From the NCBI GenBank assembly GCA_963772965.1, contig CAVYZU010000015.1:37353-101352 (forward strand): a stretch of DNA of 64,000 bases. The letters are read 5' to 3'. A program made the position numbers and the translations under genes. Numbering within the stretch: position 1 is the first letter of the stretch; the number at the start of each line of letters is the position of its first letter. Positions 50,238 through 58,521 of the stretch are shown here, in pieces. The DNA is from AP-15 sp963772965. GTDB lineage: Bacteria > Pseudomonadota > Alphaproteobacteria > ATCC43930 > CGMCC-115725. The notes under the pieces were generated by a model. It was not told the DNA's origin and made no database searches. It was given only the letters and a program-made list of their open reading frames with translations.

Positions 50238-51482
50238 GTGATCTTCAACACTTTTGAGCGGATGGTCGCGTTCCGCTATTTGCGGGCGCGGCGGCAGGAA
50301 GGCTTTGTATCGGTTATCGCGATCTTTTCACTATTGGGCATCGCACTCGGGGTCGCGACCTTGATTATCGTGATGTCGGTTATGAACGGATTTCGCGCCG
50401 ATCTGTTGGGTCGCATCCTCGGCCTGAACGGCGATCTTGGTGTCTATGCCGCGGCGGGACCGCTCCCCGATTACGAAGCCGCAGCCAAAAAAGTCGATCA
50501 GATCCCCGGCGTCATCGCGGCGATACCGATCGTCGAAGGCCAGGTCATGGCGACCACCGACCGCGGTGCAGCGGGGGCGTTGGTGCGCGGCATACGGCCG
50601 GAGGATTTACGCTCGCTGCGGTTGGTCTCCGGGCGGATCATCAGCGGCTCGCTTGCCGATTTCAGTGATGACGGGATTGCCGTCGGCTACCGGCTGGCGC
50701 AACGCCTCGGCGTCGGTGTCGGCGGCCGAGTCACGGTGATCTCTCCGCAGGGAACCGCGACGGCCTTTGGCACGATGCCGCGCCTCAAGACCTATCACAT
50801 CGTCGCGTTGTTCGCGGTCGGCATGTACGAATACGACAACAGTTACATCTACGCGCCATTCGAAGCGGCGCAGATTTTCTTTCGGGTTCCCAATGCTGCG
50901 AGTTATTTGCAGGTTTTCGTTGCCGATCCCGACCGCGTCAGCATGCAGACGCGCGCCATCGACGCCGCCTTGGACGGCCACGTCAGAATTGTAGACTGGC
51001 AGCAAGCCAATTCGAGCCTGTTCAACGCCGTCGAGATCGAACGCAACGTCATGTTTTTAATCTTGACCCTGATCATCGTCGTCGCCGCTTTCAACATTAT
51101 TTCCAGCATGATCATGATGGTCAAAGACAAGGGGCGCGACATCGCGATCCTGCGCACGATGGGCGCCTCGCGCGGTATGGTCCTCCGTATTTTCATTCTG
51201 TCGGGCGCCAGCATCGGAGTCGTCGGCACGCTCGCAGGTCTGGCGTTGGGGGTCGCTTTTACCCGGAACATTGAAGCAATCCGCCAATTCATTCAAAACA
51301 TCGTCGGCATCGACCTATTTTCGGCCGAGATTTACTTCTTCACCCGAATTCCGGCGCGCATCGACTGGAATGAGGTCGCCGTGGTCGTCGCGATGGCGCT
51401 CGTGCTGTCGTTCCTCGCCACGATTTATCCATCCTGGCGTGCCGCACGGCTCGATCCGGTCGAAGCGCTGCGCTACGAGTGA
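50238..51482 (+). CDS. lolC: Lipoprotein-releasing ABC permease LolC/E
   Basis: 414 residues, inner membrane. One N-terminal helix (FVSVIAIFSLLGIALGVATL) precedes a large periplasmic MacB-like domain (about 50–240), then three helices with the FtsX pattern (IVVAAFNIISSMIMMVKDKG, DIAILRTMGASRGM, IFILSGASIGVVGTLAGLAL, ending WRAARLDPVEALRYE). With LolD it powers release of outer-membrane lipoproteins to LolA. Start codon is GTG. In alphaproteobacteria proS–lolC–lolD is a conserved order. Confidence 0.95.
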   Translation: MIFNTFERMVAFRYLRARRQEGFVSVIAIFSLLGIALGVATLIIVMSVMNGFRADLLGRILGLNGDLGVYAAAGPLPDYEAAAKKVDQIPGVIAAIPIVEGQVMATTDRGAAGALVRGIRPEDLRSLRLVSGRIISGSLADFSDDGIAVGYRLAQRLGVGVGGRVTVISPQGTATAFGTMPRLKTYHIVALFAVGMYEYDNSYIYAPFEAAQIFFRVPNAASYLQVFVADPDRVSMQTRAIDAALDGHVRIVDWQQANSSLFNAVEIERNVMFLILTLIIVVAAFNIISSMIMMVKDKGRDIAILRTMGASRGMVLRIFILSGASIGVVGTLAGLALGVAFTRNIEAIRQFIQNIVGIDLFSAEIYFFTRIPARIDWNEVAVVVAMALVLSFLATIYPSWRAARLDPVEALRYE

Positions 51483-51509
51483 TTGTGGGTGATGCATCGA
51501 CGCAGGCGC

Positions 51510-51616
51510 GTGCTTCGACACGCGCCCGAGGTGCTCCTCAGCATGAGGTATGCTGGTGATGGCATCAAATACGCCTGTCATCTTGAGGAGGCCGCAAAGC
51601 GGCCATCTCGAAGGAC
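51510..51616. repeat. Inverted pair of REP-like palindromes between lolC and lolD
   Basis: CTTCGACACGCGCCCGAGGTGC then CTCCTCAGCATGAG (51513–51547), and, inverted, TGTCATCTTGAGGAGGCCGC then GCGGCCATCTCGAAGGA (51577–51616). Each holds its own inner palindrome. This type of CTTCGAGAC…CTCCTCAGGATGA repeat is common in many alphaproteobacteria (recalled). The second copy lies inside the 5' end of lolD. Confidence 0.7.
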
Positions 51617-52314
51617 GCCCAGCGCCTGACCTCGCGACCCCGGCGCTGGAATTGCGCGGAGTGCGTCGCGTCTTTCGTAGCGGCGGCGCCGAAATCGTCG
51701 TGTTGAATGGTGTCGATCTGGCGCTGCATCCCGGCGAGATCGTCGCTTTGGTCGGCCCGTCCGGCGCCGGAAAGTCGACGCTGTTGCATGTGGCCGGGCT
51801 GCTCGAACGGCCGGACGGCGGAAACGTGCTGATATCAGGTGCCGAGTGCGGCGATCTGCCGGACGAGCGGCGGACCCTGCTGCGCCGTTCCGAATTGGGT
51901 TTTGTCTATCAGTTTCATCATTTGCTGCCAGAGTTTTCGGCACTGGAAAACGTCATGCTGCCGCAGATGATTGCCGGCGTCAGCCGCGCCCGGGCACGCG
52001 AAAAAGCCGCTGCATTGCTGGCCGGTGTTGGGCTCGCGGCGCGCGCCGGGCATCGGCCGGCCCGGCTGTCGGGCGGCGAGCAGCAGCGGGTCGCGATTGT
52101 CCGGGCGCTCGCCAACGACCCAAAGATCCTCCTGGGCGACGAGCCCACCGGGAATCTCGACCACGCCACTGGCGAGGGGGTCTTGAATACGTTGATCGAC
52201 CTCGTCCGCCGTACCGGGCTCGCGGCGCTGATCGCGACGCACAATATCGATCTGGCGCATCGCCTTGACCGGATCGTGGCGCTCGAAGACGGCCGCCTGA
52301 AGCCGGCGATCTAG
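51559..52314 (+). CDS. lolD: Lipoprotein-releasing ABC ATPase LolD
   Basis: About 251 residues. Walker A GPSGAGKSTLLH, Q-loop FVYQFHHLLPEFS, signature LSGGEQQRVAIVRAL, Walker B ILLGDEPTG and switch His ATHNIDLA are all intact. The N-terminal 25 residues (MASNTPVILRRPQSGHLEGR) come from a REP-like repeat, so the native start may be different; ATG 51559 follows GAGGT. Works with LolC. Confidence 0.95.
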   Translation: MASNTPVILRRPQSGHLEGRPAPDLATPALELRGVRRVFRSGGAEIVVLNGVDLALHPGEIVALVGPSGAGKSTLLHVAGLLERPDGGNVLISGAECGDLPDERRTLLRRSELGFVYQFHHLLPEFSALENVMLPQMIAGVSRARAREKAAALLAGVGLAARAGHRPARLSGGEQQRVAIVRALANDPKILLGDEPTGNLDHATGEGVLNTLIDLVRRTGLAALIATHNIDLAHRLDRIVALEDGRLKPAI

Positions 52315-52416
52315 CCTCCTCACGTCGCGGCGGCCTTTACCGAACCACGCGATTGTCGCACAAATTGCGTGCGGGTGATCCGATCCGCGACAAACATAAA
52401 ACAGAGGGGGCGCTTA

Positions 52417-53571
52417 ATGCTTTACAGCACGGACCGCATCCTGACGACCCATGCCGGCTCTTTGCCGCGTCCGGCCGATCTCAGGGAAATGGTCGTCGCG
52501 CGGGCGAATGGTTCAGCTTTTGACGCGGAGGCGCTTGCCGCGCGGCTCAAATCGGCGGTCGCAGACGTTGTGCGGCAACAGCTCGAGTGCGGGCTCGACT
52601 CCGTCAATGACGGCGAATTATCCAAAACCAATTTCACCGATTACGTCCGTTGGCGTATTGCCGGTTATGTCGAACGACCCTCGACTGGCCCAAGACGGCT
52701 CAGTATCACCGCCCGCGATGAAACCAAATTCGCCGATTACTTTCAGACCAACCCCCGCGCGCGCCCGGTCGGCCCTCCGACGATGCCGGTCTGCGTCGAA
52801 AAATTGCGCTACACCGGGCAAGCCGAAATTGCCGCAGACATCGCGAACCTCAAATCCGCCACCGCCGGCGTCCCAGTTGCGCAGGCGTTTCTTTCCGCCA
52901 ATACGCCCGGCACGATCGAACATTGGCTGGGGAACGAGTACTACAAAAGCGACGAGGAATTCGTCTATGCCATCGCCGATGTTATGCATGAGGAGTATAA
53001 AGCGATCGCCGATGCGGGCCTTCTATTGCAGATCGACGACCCCGACCTCCCGGACGGGTGGAATTGCCTGGCCGAGATTACCTTGCCCGAATACCGCCGA
53101 TATGCGGCGATGAGGGTCGACGCGCTGAACCACGCGCTTTCCGGCATCCCCAAGGAAAAAGTCCGATTGCATGTTTGCTGGGGCAGTCATCACGGCCCGC
53201 ATCACGATGATATTCCGCTCAAAGACATCATTGATTTGATCTTCCGCGTGCAGGCGGGAAGCTTTTCGATCGAAGCCTCGAACCCATGCCATGAGCACGA
53301 ATGGCGGGTATTTGAGGAGGTGAAGCTACCGGAAGGGGCCACTCTCATTCCCGGCGTTGTCGGCCACTGCACCGATTTTATCGAGCATCCGGACCTCGTC
53401 GCGGAGCGGCTGGTGCGCTATGCCCGGCTCGTTGGGCGCGAAAACGTGCTCGCCGGCACCGATTGCGGGATCGGCACCAGGGTCGGACACCCCTCGATTT
53501 GCTGGGCCAAATTCGAGGCCTTGGCCGAAGGGGCGCGCCGTGCCACCAAGATCCTCTGGGGCCGCACCTGA
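52417..53571 (+). CDS. MetE-like (cobalamin-independent methionine synthase C-terminal) protein
   Basis: 384 residues from ATG 52417, with AGAGGGGG upstream. Only the C-terminal MetE barrel is present: TTHAGSLPRPADL, LECGLDSVNDGELSK, LLLQIDDPDLP, RLHVCWGSHHG, SIEASNPCHEHEW, LAGTDCGIGTRVG. The zinc-binding His/Cys/Cys set fits HVC and DCG. Stand-alone proteins of this size often act on other methyl or thiol compounds (e.g. epoxyalkane:CoM transferase relatives), so methionine synthesis is not proven. Ends before a large inverted repeat. Confidence 0.88.
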   Translation: MLYSTDRILTTHAGSLPRPADLREMVVARANGSAFDAEALAARLKSAVADVVRQQLECGLDSVNDGELSKTNFTDYVRWRIAGYVERPSTGPRRLSITARDETKFADYFQTNPRARPVGPPTMPVCVEKLRYTGQAEIAADIANLKSATAGVPVAQAFLSANTPGTIEHWLGNEYYKSDEEFVYAIADVMHEEYKAIADAGLLLQIDDPDLPDGWNCLAEITLPEYRRYAAMRVDALNHALSGIPKEKVRLHVCWGSHHGPHHDDIPLKDIIDLIFRVQAGSFSIEASNPCHEHEWRVFEEVKLPEGATLIPGVVGHCTDFIEHPDLVAERLVRYARLVGRENVLAGTDCGIGTRVGHPSICWAKFEALAEGARRATKILWGRT

Positions 53572-53594
53572 GAGGCCCAAGCTCGGTTTGAACA

Positions 53595-53713
53595 ATGAGA
53601 CAGTGAGGCGGCGAGACCCGAACAGTCGCGCCGAAAGGCGCGAAATTGACGTACCTCATGGCTTTGAAAACGGCGACGTCCTTAAAACCCGTCTCGCTGC
53701 CTCACTGTCTCAT
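53595..53713. repeat. Long inverted repeat with nested GAAA hairpin
   Basis: ATGAGACAGTGAGGCGGCGA GAC (53595–53617) and GTCTCGCTGCCTCACTGTCT CAT (53691–53713) pair at 22 of 23 positions. Inside is TCGCGCC-GAAA-GGCGCGA (53626–53643). It lies exactly between two convergent genes (ends 53571 and 53719), so it could be a bidirectional terminator or a small MITE-like element. Confidence 0.7.
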
Positions 53714-53718
53714 CGTGA

Positions 53719-55065
53719 TCACGCCGGAATGGGCAGCTTGGTGCCGACCGCGCAGTGCAGCGGATGCGCCATGAACAAGAGTTCGTCGGCAGACGCACGG
53801 TCCCGCTCGGTCTGCCATTCGCCGCGTTCCTCGGGCGACAGCAACGAGAGCACATGGTCTTCGCGATTGCGCCAGATTGGCCCGCCGGGACGGTCGAGGG
53901 TGACGAGCGTTGGAAAACACACGAGGTCGACAAAGCCGGCCTCGCGCATGCGACGGTAGAGACTGCGGTCGGCGACACCGGCCGGGCCGACCGAATGTGG
54001 CGGGGTGTCGACCTTGTGGAGGATCGCTTCCGGCACTTCGAGGTTCCACCATTGCTTCATGTCCAGTGCGCGCACCGCGATCCCGGCCCGCCCGCCCGGA
54101 CGCAACACGCGGCGGATCTCGGCGATGGCACGGCCGGCGTCGCACTCCTCGAGCACGGTGACCGAATAGACGCAATCGAAGGACTCGTCGGGGAACGGCA
54201 ACGCCTCGGCGTTGCCCGGCGTAAAACGGATCGCCTCGGCGAGGCCTTCGGCTGCCGCCAGCGCTGTCGCTTCGCGCAGCAAAAACGGGTTGACGTCGGC
54301 GGCGGTGATCGGATTGTCGCCGCCGAGGCGCTTCGCCAAGAGGCGTACCAGCGATCCGGCGCCGCAGCCGACTTCCAGGACGGCCTCTCCAGGGCGGACC
54401 GCCATTTGGTCGATCAGCGCGCGGAACATCGCCTGATAGCTGCGGTTGTTGGCGCGGTCTTCGAGCGAGGCGACGCCGCCCAAATGAGGTCCACCCAAGG
54501 TGATAACCGAGAAGTGCCGGGCCAGCGTCGCTATCGCCGGCTCCCATTGCGACGGGGCGAGAAAAAACGGCAGCAGCACCAATGCCGGCCCGTTGCCCCG
54601 AACGCGATAGGTAATGCCGGCGGCCGACCCTTCGTTAGCAACGGAACGGGGCTGATCGGCGGGGTGGCCTGTCGCGGCAACCCCGCCGAGGAAGTCGATC
54701 ATCGCCCGCGCGATCTCGTCGCCGCGATCGGCGACCGCGTCGGCCCAGCTGCCGGGCGCGTCGTAAGCATTCATTGTCATGTGCTTTGCTGCGGGTAGTA
54801 CGGCGGCACCGCGCGCTGTCGCTTCGGCCGATGGGCCGCGCTCGGCGGCAATCATCAGAACGCGATCGGCCACTTCGGAGAAGGGTACCGGGTCGAGCCG
54901 GCTGGGCACACACAACACAATGCCCGCGAGATGCTCAGAGTACCGGGAAGCAAGCTGCGCCAGGTCGCCCGGTATCGGGCTCGCGACGTGAGCCCGGCGC
55001 AGTCCGAGATATTCCCACAGGGCGAGCAGGCGGTCGGTCGGCGAAAGGTTAGCGTCTCTCCGCAT
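53719..55065 (-). CDS. Two-domain protein: hydrolase-like N-terminus, SAM methyltransferase C-terminus
   Basis: 448 residues from ATG 55065, with GAGGAGAGG upstream. The N-terminal ~195 residues resemble a degenerate alpha/beta hydrolase (AGIVLCVPSRLDP, ITYRVRGNGPALVLLPFFLA), without a clear G-x-S-x-G nucleophile. The C-terminal half is a class I methyltransferase: VLEVGCGAGSLVRLLAKRLG, ITAADVNPFLL, FTPGNAEALPFPDESFDCVY and EIRRVLRPGG. The natural fusion suggests the hydrolase-like part recognises a substrate that the methyltransferase modifies. Substrate unknown. Confidence 0.85.
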   Translation of the reverse strand: MRRDANLSPTDRLLALWEYLGLRRAHVASPIPGDLAQLASRYSEHLAGIVLCVPSRLDPVPFSEVADRVLMIAAERGPSAEATARGAAVLPAAKHMTMNAYDAPGSWADAVADRGDEIARAMIDFLGGVAATGHPADQPRSVANEGSAAGITYRVRGNGPALVLLPFFLAPSQWEPAIATLARHFSVITLGGPHLGGVASLEDRANNRSYQAMFRALIDQMAVRPGEAVLEVGCGAGSLVRLLAKRLGGDNPITAADVNPFLLREATALAAAEGLAEAIRFTPGNAEALPFPDESFDCVYSVTVLEECDAGRAIAEIRRVLRPGGRAGIAVRALDMKQWWNLEVPEAILHKVDTPPHSVGPAGVADRSLYRRMREAGFVDLVCFPTLVTLDRPGGPIWRNREDHVLSLLSPEERGEWQTERDRASADELLFMAHPLHCAVGTKLPIPA

Positions 55066-55206
55066 GCAAGCCTCTCCTCGCCCATGAAGCGGGTCGCAAC
55101 TTTTACATTTCTGTCGCGATCCTCCCAATGCCGATCAGGCAGTCCTGCCGAAACGAAACGGGGCGGCCGATGCCGCCCCGCAGGTGTTTTCTCGTCGAGT
55201 CGTCGT

Positions 55207-55590
55207 TTACCAGTACGGATCGACTCCGTAGTAATTATGGATGTTGCGCTCCCACTCGCGGCTGACGGTCCCGGTATCCCAGCCGCCGGTCGCCGGCGGA
55301 GCGCCGCGCAGTTGATTCTCGGTCACATTCATCTCGTAAGCGTCGAGGTTTTCGTTGTAGCGCAGCACATGCCACGGCAACGCAACGTAGCCGGCGCCCA
55401 TGCCGAGGAACCCGCCAAAGCTCATCACCGCATAGGCGACCTTGCCGCTGCGCTTGTCGATCATGACGCGTTCGATCGTGCCAATCTTGTTGCCGGCGCT
55501 GTCGCGCACCGCCGTGCTCTCGACCTTGTCGCTGGCGATCAGGCGAGCAGTTTCGCGCACCGTCGTATCGGTTCTTTCGACCGTGTCCAT
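55207..55590 (-). CDS. PRC-barrel domain protein
   Basis: 127 residues. LIASDKVESTAVRDSAGNKI, GTIERVMIDKRSGKVAYAVM and LPWHVLRYNENLDAYEMNV make the beta-barrel; the tail is polar (REWERNIHNYYGVDPYW). PRC-barrel proteins serve RNA processing, photosystem assembly or stress. This stand-alone type is often induced by stress in alphaproteobacteria. Single gene, preceded by a GCGAGGAGG-like site. Confidence 0.88.
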   Translation of the reverse strand: MDTVERTDTTVRETARLIASDKVESTAVRDSAGNKIGTIERVMIDKRSGKVAYAVMSFGGFLGMGAGYVALPWHVLRYNENLDAYEMNVTENQLRGAPPATGGWDTGTVSREWERNIHNYYGVDPYW

Positions 55591-55751
55591 CGCAATCCTC
55601 CGTTTGTTTTGTTTCTATCTGGCAAACGGGGTCTGCGAAGGGCGGGTTCCAGAGTGGAGCGGGACTGGTTCGCTGGCCGACGAAGCGTATGCGCTCGACC
55701 TGACCGTCGGCTCCAGCCATATCCAGAGCGCTCTTCGATAAGGAGGTCGAG

Positions 55752-56384
55752 ATGTTTGCGGTGATCTTTGAGGTTCAGCCGCGGCCGGATCGCTGGGAAG
55801 ACTACCTTGCGATTGCCACGTCGTTGCGGCCCGAACTCGAGCAAATCGATGGCTTTATCGAAAACGAGCGGTTCCGCAGCCGCAACCGGGCGGGCCGGGT
55901 ATTGTCGCTGTCGATTTGGCGCGATGAGAACGCGGTGATCCGCTGGCGCACTCTCGCCCAACATCATCACGCGCAGGCGCGCGGCCGATCCGAGATCTTC
56001 GAGGATTATCACCTCCGCGTCGGCGAAATTGTTGCCGACAGCAATCTACCAGCCGGTCGGAATCTCCTCCGGCAGCGCTTTGATGAAACTGAGATCGGCA
56101 CCGCCAAACTGGTGACTACAACGGAGTTTGTGGTGCGGGTGCCTGGGTCGGCTGATCTCGCGGCAGAGTTGGACCTGCCACTGGTGGGGACGGGAGGGGT
56201 GGTCGAGCACGAGACTTTTATCGGCATCAACGACGCGCGAAAGGCGCTGTTGCTCGCATCGTGGATCGATGCTGTCGCCGGAGAGCTTTGGCGACCGGGC
56301 GCGGGTCGTAGCGATTTACGTCAGCGCGCGGTGCGCGTCATCCGCGACTACGGCATGCATGACCGCCGCGAAGCGCCGCAATAG
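55752..56384 (+). CDS. Antibiotic-biosynthesis-monooxygenase-like (ABM) fold protein with C-terminal extension
   Basis: The N-terminal 95 residues (MFAVIFEVQPRPDRWEDYLA, IDGFIENERFRSRNRAGRVL, LSIWRDENAVIRWRTLAQHH) are the ABM dimeric ferredoxin-like fold, common in heme- or quinone-acting mono-oxygenases. The remaining 110 residues may be a second, divergent ABM copy (TTTEFVVRVPGS … HETFIGINDARKALLLASW). AAGGAGGT directly precedes ATG 55752, a strong ribosome-binding site. Divergent from the PRC-barrel gene. Confidence 0.8.
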   Translation: MFAVIFEVQPRPDRWEDYLAIATSLRPELEQIDGFIENERFRSRNRAGRVLSLSIWRDENAVIRWRTLAQHHHAQARGRSEIFEDYHLRVGEIVADSNLPAGRNLLRQRFDETEIGTAKLVTTTEFVVRVPGSADLAAELDLPLVGTGGVVEHETFIGINDARKALLLASWIDAVAGELWRPGAGRSDLRQRAVRVIRDYGMHDRREAPQ

Positions 56385-56406
56385 GCCAGCGACTCGAGTT
56401 CCGCGC

Positions 56407-57201
56407 CTAAGATCCGAGCAGTTCGTCGAGGGTAGCGGCGAGCCGGCCGAGGTCCGGTTCGGTCGAGAGGCGATGGTCTCCGTCTTTGACGAGAGTGACG
56501 GCGACGTCACGGCTCGTCAGCTGCTCAGCCAGGCGAATGCTCGTCTGCCAAGGTACCGAAGCATCCCGCATGCCGTGCAATATTCGCACCGGGGAATCGA
56601 GCGCGATCGGCCCCCGCATGACGAGATGCCGTCGGCCGTCCTCGATCATGCCGAGACTGTACGTGTAGCCGGCCGGGTCGTACTCCGACGGCAATGTCAC
56701 CGATCCCGTGGCCATCAATTCGCCGCGCTGTGCCTCGTCAAGCCGCGGCCACAACAGATCCTCGGTGGCATCCGGGGCCGGCGCGATGCCGATCAGCGCG
56801 GTGACCCGCTCAGGCCGCGCGAGCGCCGCCAACAGCATCAGCCAGCCACCCAGGCTCGACCCGATCAGGATCTGCGGTCCCTGGGTCAATTCGTCGATAA
56901 CGGCGATTGCGTCCTCGGCCCAGCGCCCGACGGTGCCGTCAGCAAAAACCCCACTCGACGCACCGTGGCCAAAATAATCGAAACGCACATAGGCCCGGCC
57001 GCGGCGCCGGCAATAAGCGTCGAGATAACTTGCCTTCGTGCCGGTCATCTCCGAGCGCAACCCGGCGAAAAAGACGATTCCCGGCGCGGCGCCGGAAACC
57101 TGGCGATACGCGAGTGTTGCGCCATCGTGACGCGATAGGATTTCGGGCGGATTTATCAGGGGGGTTGCGGCACGGGGAATGGACGGCGACGATAGCATCA
57201 T
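56407..57201 (-). CDS. Alpha/beta hydrolase (ABHD10/CarE-like)
   Basis: About 264 residues from ATG 57201; frames further up overlap the divergent glycosyltransferase gene. Nucleophile elbow ILIGSSLGGWLML, oxyanion region APGIVFFAGLRSEMTGTKA, acid Asp in ILHGMRDASVP and catalytic His in KDGDHRLS. The RVDYFGHG-type segment (RAYVRFDYFGHGASSG) fits the serine-hydrolase family that includes palmitoyl-thioesterase ABHD10. Physiological substrate unknown. The start is shared base-for-base with the opposite gene, so promoters must overlap or the start is further in. Confidence 0.85.
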   Translation of the reverse strand: MMLSSPSIPRAATPLINPPEILSRHDGATLAYRQVSGAAPGIVFFAGLRSEMTGTKASYLDAYCRRRGRAYVRFDYFGHGASSGVFADGTVGRWAEDAIAVIDELTQGPQILIGSSLGGWLMLLAALARPERVTALIGIAPAPDATEDLLWPRLDEAQRGELMATGSVTLPSEYDPAGYTYSLGMIEDGRRHLVMRGPIALDSPVRILHGMRDASVPWQTSIRLAEQLTSRDVAVTLVKDGDHRLSTEPDLGRLAATLDELLGS

Positions 57202-58390
57202 GCCACCGCTTTCAAAACCCCGTCCCCCAGCGGTTCTGCAAGTCATCCCGCGCCTTGTTTCGGGCGGCGCGGAGCGGGGAACGATCGAGGTTGCGGAAGC
57301 GCTGACCACCGCTGGGTGGAGTGCCTTTGTCGCCTCGGCCGGCGGTCCACTTGAACATTTCATTACCCGCAGCGGCGGCGTTCACCTGACATTGCCGTTG
57401 GCGTCAAAGAACCCGCTGATTATGCGCCGCAATATTGCGGCGCTCGCTGGCGTTATCCGCCGCTTTGATATCGACATCGTCCACGCGAGGAGCCGGGCTC
57501 CGGCGTGGAGCGCCTGGGCGGCAGCGCGCGCCACCGAGCGGCATTTCGTGACGACTTTTCACAACGCTTACGGCCTCGGTTCCCGGTTCAAGCATCGCTA
57601 CAATTCGGTCATGGCGCGCGGCGAGCGGGTCATCGCGATCTCGGAATTCGTCGCCGAGCACGCCGCTCAAATGTACGGGGTCGGCGCCGACCGGCTGCGG
57701 ATGATCCCGCGCGGCGTCGATCTCGACGTCTTTGACCCGCGGCAAGTCAGCGGCGCGCGCATGGCAAGCCTCGCGCGGCAATGGCGGCTGCCCGACGGAA
57801 TGCCGATCGTCATGATGCCGGGCCGGTTGACGCGGTGGAAAGGCGGTCTCGACTTTATCGCCGCAATCGGCCTACTCGAGCGCCGCGACATCTTGTGTCT
57901 GATGGTCGGGGCGGAGCAGCGGCCAGGCTTCCGCCATGAACTCGAGGCCGCGATTGAACGCAGAGGCCTGGGCGGTGTGTTCCGGACCGTTGAGGACTGC
58001 CGCGACATGCCGGCGGCCTATATGCTGGCCGATGTCGTCGTATCGGCATCGACTGAGCCGGAAGGTTTTGGCCGCGTGATCGTCGAGGCGCAGGCGATGG
58101 GCCGGCCGGTTGTCGCGACCGACCATGGCGGCGCTCGGGAGACGATCGTGCCGGGTGTCACCGGGTGGTTGGCGCCGGCGCGGGATCCCGCTGCACTCGC
58201 CGAGGCATTAGGCGCCGCATTGTCTCTGACGCCAGCCGACCGGTTGCTGCTGGCGCGGCGCGCGCATTCTCATATCGCTGCGCATTTCACCCGCCAGCAG
58301 ATGTGCGCGAGAACCATCGCGGTCTACGAAGAACTTTTGTTTCCCGACATTGTCGAGGTCCCGGCGGAGCCTGAAGCGCTGCGCGCCTGA
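57179..58390 (+). CDS. GT4-family glycosyltransferase
   Basis: About 403 residues. Donor-binding C-terminal Rossmann domain: PGRLTRWKGGLDFIAAIGLL, then STEPEGFGRVIVEAQAMGRP with the E-x7-E motif, VVATDHGG, VPGVTGWL. The acceptor domain begins VLQVIPRLVSGGAERGTIEV. Typical of glycosyltransferases for cell-surface polysaccharide or lipopolysaccharide. Uses a nucleotide sugar; acceptor unknown. ATG 57179 or 57200; neither has a strong ribosome-binding site. Confidence 0.93.
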   Translation: MDGDDSIMPPLSKPRPPAVLQVIPRLVSGGAERGTIEVAEALTTAGWSAFVASAGGPLEHFITRSGGVHLTLPLASKNPLIMRRNIAALAGVIRRFDIDIVHARSRAPAWSAWAAARATERHFVTTFHNAYGLGSRFKHRYNSVMARGERVIAISEFVAEHAAQMYGVGADRLRMIPRGVDLDVFDPRQVSGARMASLARQWRLPDGMPIVMMPGRLTRWKGGLDFIAAIGLLERRDILCLMVGAEQRPGFRHELEAAIERRGLGGVFRTVEDCRDMPAAYMLADVVVSASTEPEGFGRVIVEAQAMGRPVVATDHGGARETIVPGVTGWLAPARDPAALAEALGAALSLTPADRLLLARRAHSHIAAHFTRQQMCARTIAVYEELLFPDIVEVPAEPEALRA

Positions 58391-58521
58391 ATTCAGCGAT
58401 CGGATCGGGATAACAACCGTCGAAGAAGCTTTGACCCATGATTGCCGAAAAAGCCTCGGCAATAATCCCGAGTACGTCCGTGCCGGTATATGACGAGCAA
58501 AACGCCTCACCGGGGACCGAA

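Noticed and set aside
53755..54798. 347-codon plus-strand ORF
   Set aside because: Mirror of the methyltransferase gene, which has clear SAM motifs on the other strand.
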